From positions 28,949,153-29,013,152 of the forward strand of contig OX291545.1 of NCBI GenBank assembly GCA_946406115.1: DNA of 64,000 nt, read 5' to 3'. Below are positions 59,975-64,000 of this stretch, one piece after another. Made by a program: the position numbers and the translations under genes. The notes below the pieces were generated by a model that saw only the letters and a list, made by a program, of their open reading frames with translations, had not been told where the DNA came from and made no database searches. Each line of letters begins with the position of its first letter. The stretch's first letter is position 1. The DNA comes from Apoda limacodes. Its lineage: Eukaryota > Arthropoda > Insecta > Lepidoptera > Limacodidae.

Positions 59975-60024
59975 ATTATTGAGTTCATTATTCCAAATTA
60001 TTGAGTTCATTATTCCAAATTATT
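59975..60024. repeat. 22-bp tandem duplication
   Basis: Two perfect copies of attattgagttcattattcc-aa plus a partial third (attatt). Very recent slippage. Confidence 0.95.
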
Positions 60025-60639
60025 ACGACCAAGAGTTAATAATATCTAAAGGAACTACATATTTACTAAATTTGATTTGTGATTTTATCGAACACATGAA
60101 TCATACAAGTTACAAGCTTGAATTTACGGAATTCACTTTTACGTGATTTATGTATGAATCTTTATGGTAAAAGAAAAGGAATTTGTCTTATGGAAATATC
60201 CATATTAAGGTGAGACTAACACCGAGACAAGACGTGCACTAATTAATACCTCGATAAATGTAGCTTTGTTTTCAGGTTTACTTTGTCAGTTTAATTTATA
60301 GTGTAACTGTTAAAGTTCACGACCACGACTCAAGACACAGATGTCACTAACACTAGTAAATGATGCCTATATTATAACGGAATAAGTATAACAGAATAAT
60401 TAAAGCACATTAATTGAAGTTCGTTGCATTTCTACCTCAATAAAGTTACACTTTTTGTACTTTCAGTAGTAATTAGTTTTCTTTTCATCACACTTACTCG
60501 TAAACATTGTTATTACGTGCAAGTTAACTGGGTGCTAAACCTTAATTTACTCCCACGAGCTTTTCTTTAAAAAAAATACTTTCCTTAAGACGAAGCAAGA
60601 GTTCATAAAACCCACGGGCGATAATGACATATGAACGCA

Positions 60640-60690
60640 CCGCGCGCGCGCTCTACGAAGTATGTATAAAAGCGCCATCTGTGGTAAAAA
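60640..60690 (+). promoter_or_regulatory. Candidate promoter with TATA box
   Basis: A GC-rich alternating run (ccgcgcgcgcgctc, about 60641-60654) is followed by TATAAAAG at 60665-60672. This is 20-130 bases upstream of a segment that ends in a near-consensus donor. Counter-evidence: agcgccatct next to the TATA box is also common in moth repeats. Confidence 0.3.
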
Positions 60691-60796
60691 ATATGAACTA
60701 CTTGCCTAGTAATTACAAGTTTTAATTTAAGCCAGAACTTTGTAATTGATAAATTCCCTAGCTATCTAGTGCCACCGCCATTTCAATTGTGTTTTG
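60691..60796 (+). other. Candidate 5' untranslated exon
   Basis: The segment ends gccaccgccatttcaattgtgttttg and is followed at 60797 by GTGAGT. No usable start codon lies in it. The intron to the next candidate exon would be 78 bases (60797-60874), a normal short insect intron ending attctatgtaacag. Confidence 0.3.
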
Positions 60797-60874
60797 GTGA
60801 GTTTATTTATTTTTCACATTATATTTTTATTTATTTAATGGTTAAAAATTGATGAAAAACATTCTATGTAACAG

Positions 60875-60908
60875 TGGTGATACAGATATTCTGAATAGCC
60901 TCTCATTG
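60875..60908 (+). other. Candidate 34-bp micro-exon
   Basis: It lies between the acceptor tatgtaacag and the strong donor CATTG|GTAAGT (60909). A further acceptor (ctattgatttcag, ending 60957) follows but would imply a 49-base intron, at the lower limit. There is no long frame, so it would be 5'UTR or non-coding RNA. Confidence 0.3.
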
Positions 60909-61139
60909 GTAAGTTTCTCCCTACTATCCTTAATACATAACGTGCTATTGATTTCAGTATGTTGTTGAACTAAGAAGTGTATAGCAAAAGTCGTGACTGA
61001 ATATGGTAAAAATGTGGGATACGACAGTTAGTGGTGACAACAACGTATTATTGAAAATAGCAATAAAAAATAAATACGAAGTTGTTTCCAAACTCACGAG
61101 ACACATGTATCTCGAATACAATTCAAACGTGTCTTGAAA
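60909..61139. other. Downstream of candidate 5' exons
   Basis: It contains the optional acceptor at 60957 and AT-rich sequence; no clear coding start. Confidence 0.35.
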
Positions 61140-61340
61140 CTATTGTTATTTTTGGCAAGTCGCCGTCTGCCGCCCGCCCTTGGCGCCCGGGTGCGATCTA
61201 TCCGACTTGTTGATTTGTGACAGAGACAGAACTACATGCTGTCTTGCCTACACTCACTCTACTGACAAATTCGATGCATTTGAACCAACTGCGGTTCCAA
61301 GTCCATCGATCTAACGAACGACTGGAATTTCGTTCGAGAT
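61140..61340. other. GC-rich island
   Basis: At 61155-61205 the sequence is rich in C and G (ctgccgcccgcccttggc, cgcccgggtgcgatc) and contains several CpGs. No open frame with splice sites was found. It could be a promoter or enhancer, or part of a repeat. Confidence 0.3.
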
Positions 61341-63388
61341 GTGTAATAAAAGCTCTATTTTATGTTGGCATTAATAGAACAACTTAGTACTTGTTCCATT
61401 CGATAGTAAAAACAAATTCAATGCACTAACTGTTTTGTATTTAAAATGTATTCATAAAAGGCAAAGCAAAATAAACTTATAAAATACATACTTAATCTGT
61501 CTAAATAGAAGCTTGAACATTTTTAGGATAGATACTAACTATATTTACAAGATACTAAAATAAAGTAGTTACTTAACTAAAGTCCAATCTATATGTATAA
61601 GTGGTGTTATTTCTCTACAGATCTATGTTAGTAGAGTTAGTTTTCTACTCTACAGTTCTATATTAGAAATGTTAATTGTTACAGTTTTATACGTTAGGCC
61701 GTAAAGACATGAGGGAACAAATTGCAGAAGTGTTGCAAATTAAACATAATCCTACAGGCCCCTTATCACTATAATAAATTTTAATTACGAAGCCCAATGA
61801 AAGAAACGTTAAGGGTCAATTCGTGAATGTTATTATAAAAAGTGTGTTAATGCTAGAAGATTTTTAATCTATATTTCAAATTTATTATATATCTTATTGT
61901 TTTGGGTGTAGTGTGATTGGCTGTACTACTTTCTATATACAACTAAAGGTCGCATCTGATACAAGAAATAGTCGTATAGTAACTAAGAATTATTCAGGCA
62001 GTAAAATATGAGATTATTAAATGTGATTTTTTGCCTAATTCGGTTGCTATTTATATTTTGTCAGCACATCGTATACAAAAATAAATAACCAAGCGTAAAC
62101 TATATATTACATACACATCAAAAATGTATTAATATTTTGTGACCAAAGTTGTAAATTACGCTTTAAAAAAATTACGACAGCTATTGTCGTAAAATGTCCA
62201 GAAAAACAACTCCTGCAATAAAATTCTAGTAACAATTCACTGCTTTTGAGATTCATTCAATTGTGATAATTCCTCAAGTAACTCAGCGTTATTTTTATTG
62301 CTAAATTAATAATCTAAGGAACATTTACATTTAATGCGTTTTACTAACACAGTGAATATTAAGTATAATAAATTGAATTTTATTGTTAACGGTAAAATTT
62401 TATTACCAATAAAAGGTATATTGTATTCAGTACTAAGCAGACAGCCGCTAAGGATCTGAATGAAATATAATATGAATGAATTATTTCACTAATAGGCCAA
62501 GCGGTGTGGCGGTCGCAGAAAAGCTTACCATTTTAAAAAGATAAAATTAAAAAAAAAAAATCATAATGAAAATGAAGACCCGCTAGGGTTGCCTAATCAG
62601 AACCTAATACAGACTGTAAAATTTAGCTTATTATCTAGTACCATAAATTATTTTAGATGTTTCGCTTCCAAAGTTTGGAGATAATGAGGTAATAACCAAG
62701 CCCTATAAAACACTCATTTGCCATGGTAACCTTATTTTAAGATATTTTACGCAATTATGGGTTTTCTTCATTTTCATTAGGAATTCTGGCTTTTTTGACA
62801 TCATTTCACACTTTTTTGCAGTCTATGATACTAAGCAGGAATTAGTGTAGATTTCAAAGTCTACTTCTTGTTATAAATTATACTAAGATCAGAATAAATA
62901 GACATATAGATTGTATGTTAAGTAATCATTTTAATGCGATTTTTAATTTTTTTGTCCTTTTTTAATATCTGATTGCGTGGAAAGCTTTTCAACTTTTGTT
63001 TCAAATATTAATCATGATCTCATATTATGTGTGTGCAGTACATAGAAATTAATGATGAAAGTTGTTTAAGAATTACTTATGTGTATTTATTAGTTTTTTA
63101 TATTTTTACTCGACTGTTAAGGAATGGTTATGCCTTAGTTTGTATGTTGTATGTATGTAAATTTATTTATTACCTCGTATCTTCCAAACGGCTGGATGGA
63201 CTTCTATAAGGTATCGTTAGATTTGTCTTGATAGCCCAAGTATTCTTAGATAGGCGACGTCAAAAAAAACAATATAGCGGATTTTATGCGCTTAAATGTG
63301 CGTGTTGAAAAAAAATTGTTTTTCAAAACCGTCGAGGGAAGTAACAAAATGAGGAGCTTGAAGAGAATAATATATATAATTAAAAGAT
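61341..63388. other. Gene-free AT-rich stretch
   Basis: Nothing recognised; the frame at 63027-63209 is unsupported. Confidence 0.5.
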
Positions 63389-63644
63389 AAAAAAAATCCG
63401 ATTGCAAAAACATCAAGTACTAAAAATAAATTAACAAGTGCACCTAAAACATACCAAATATTTAACTATAAGCCGGCGGGACTCATTTCAATGCTAGTTC
63501 AAATAGATTGCTCTAACTATTAGTTAGTACTTAAGTACCCTAAAATGAGTTCTGTCTGCTTATAGTTAAATATTTGGTATGTTTTAGGTGCACTTCTTTA
63601 TTTCTATTTAGTTCCTCATGTTTTTGCAGTCGGTTTTTTTTTAA
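63389..63644. mobile_element. Fold-back MITE
   Basis: The perfect 37-bp inverted arms at 63436-63472 (aagtgcacctaaaacatacc...) and 63559-63595 are extended outward by imperfect arms. The left one is ccgattgcaaaaacatc-aagtacta; the right one in reverse complement is ccgactgcaaaaacatg-aggaacta. Inside, gggactcattt and aaaatgagttct continue the symmetry, giving arms of about 90-100 bases around a 60-base centre. No ORF. The A/T runs at both ends hide any target-site duplication. Confidence 0.85.
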
Positions 63645-64000
63645 TTTTTGATAATATATTTTATTAATATTTTAGTTTCTTAAAAAACTTTTAATAGTTA
63701 AATAGTAAGTGCAGTCTATATTTATTCCTTGTAGGTAAATACAATATTTTGACAGCTTATCAGCATTCTGATGACGGTACTAAATTGTTAAGTTAATCTA
63801 ATCTTTCTAAATAAGAAAATTACGTATACCATTATCTGCATTATCACCTTAGCCTACGTTTACTGTAGAACGTCGACTACCTAAGTCATTTTTGTTAAAT
63901 ATATGATAAATCCCTAATTGCCCTTTTTAACTTGTAACAATCGTCTAGACCAGGAAAATTAGCCCAAATATTCAACCGTGCTGTCTGACGACACGGTCTG
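63645..64000. other. No gene seen
   Basis: AT-rich sequence to the end of the window with no recognised feature. Confidence 0.45.

Noticed and set aside
59823..60146. 107-codon plus frame
   Set aside because: AT-rich, includes a slippage duplication, has no supporting signals.
1..64000. CRISPR array, operon, prophage or other prokaryotic system
   Set aside because: No regularly spaced direct repeats with unique spacers, no dense ORFs or ribosome-binding sites, and abundant eukaryotic mobile elements.

Overview
The window looks like nuclear DNA from a moth or butterfly. It is strongly AT-rich, has no dense coding, and carries repeat families I associate with Lepidoptera: Lep1-type Helitron-like elements, the 3' ends of one Jockey-like LINE family, tRNA-derived SINEs whose body ends in a gatggcgctgtgtgtaa-type block, and repeats that end in ggtacggaaccct. 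I cannot name the species. No prokaryotic, organellar or viral gene was seen, and there is no rRNA, functional tRNA or CRISPR array.

The window reads as long intron or intergenic sequence, mostly decayed mobile DNA. Layout: 0.5-1.0 kb, a LINE tail and a well-bounded Helitron-like element; 1-10 kb, almost featureless; 10-17 kb, LINE tails, Helitron-like fragments, other repeats and a broken gene of unknown family on the minus strand (about 16.95-17.27 kb); 18.8-19.7 kb, two ancient copies of one 220-base unit; 21.4-23.9 kb, a strong hairpin and SINE material; 24.16-24.49 kb, the best exon candidate; 25-33 kb, tandem repeats and a near-identical 600-base direct duplication; 33-39 kb, interrupted and intact SINEs and a 1.2-kb element with inverted ends; 43-46.5 kb, a repeat cluster followed by a likely 3'-terminal exon with a polyadenylation signal; 47-58.5 kb, more LINE relics, including 0.9 kb of broken reverse-transcriptase ORF; 60.6-61.3 kb, a candidate promoter with short 5' exons; 63.4-63.6 kb, a fold-back MITE.

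Host-gene evidence is limited to splice-flanked segments: a 329-base GC-rich exon at 24161-24489, a weak exon at 45061-45138, a terminal exon at 46319 to about 46540, and a 5'-exon cluster at 60690-60908, all best read on the plus strand. The first three are compatible in reading phase, so they could belong to one plus-strand gene or to several transcripts. That is inference; transcript data would decide it. The exon at 24.2 kb also has a convincing codon pattern on the opposite strand, and its orientation is an open question.

All repeat classes were assigned by eye from sequence similarity within the window and from remembered family hallmarks. Element ends are approximate unless stated otherwise.
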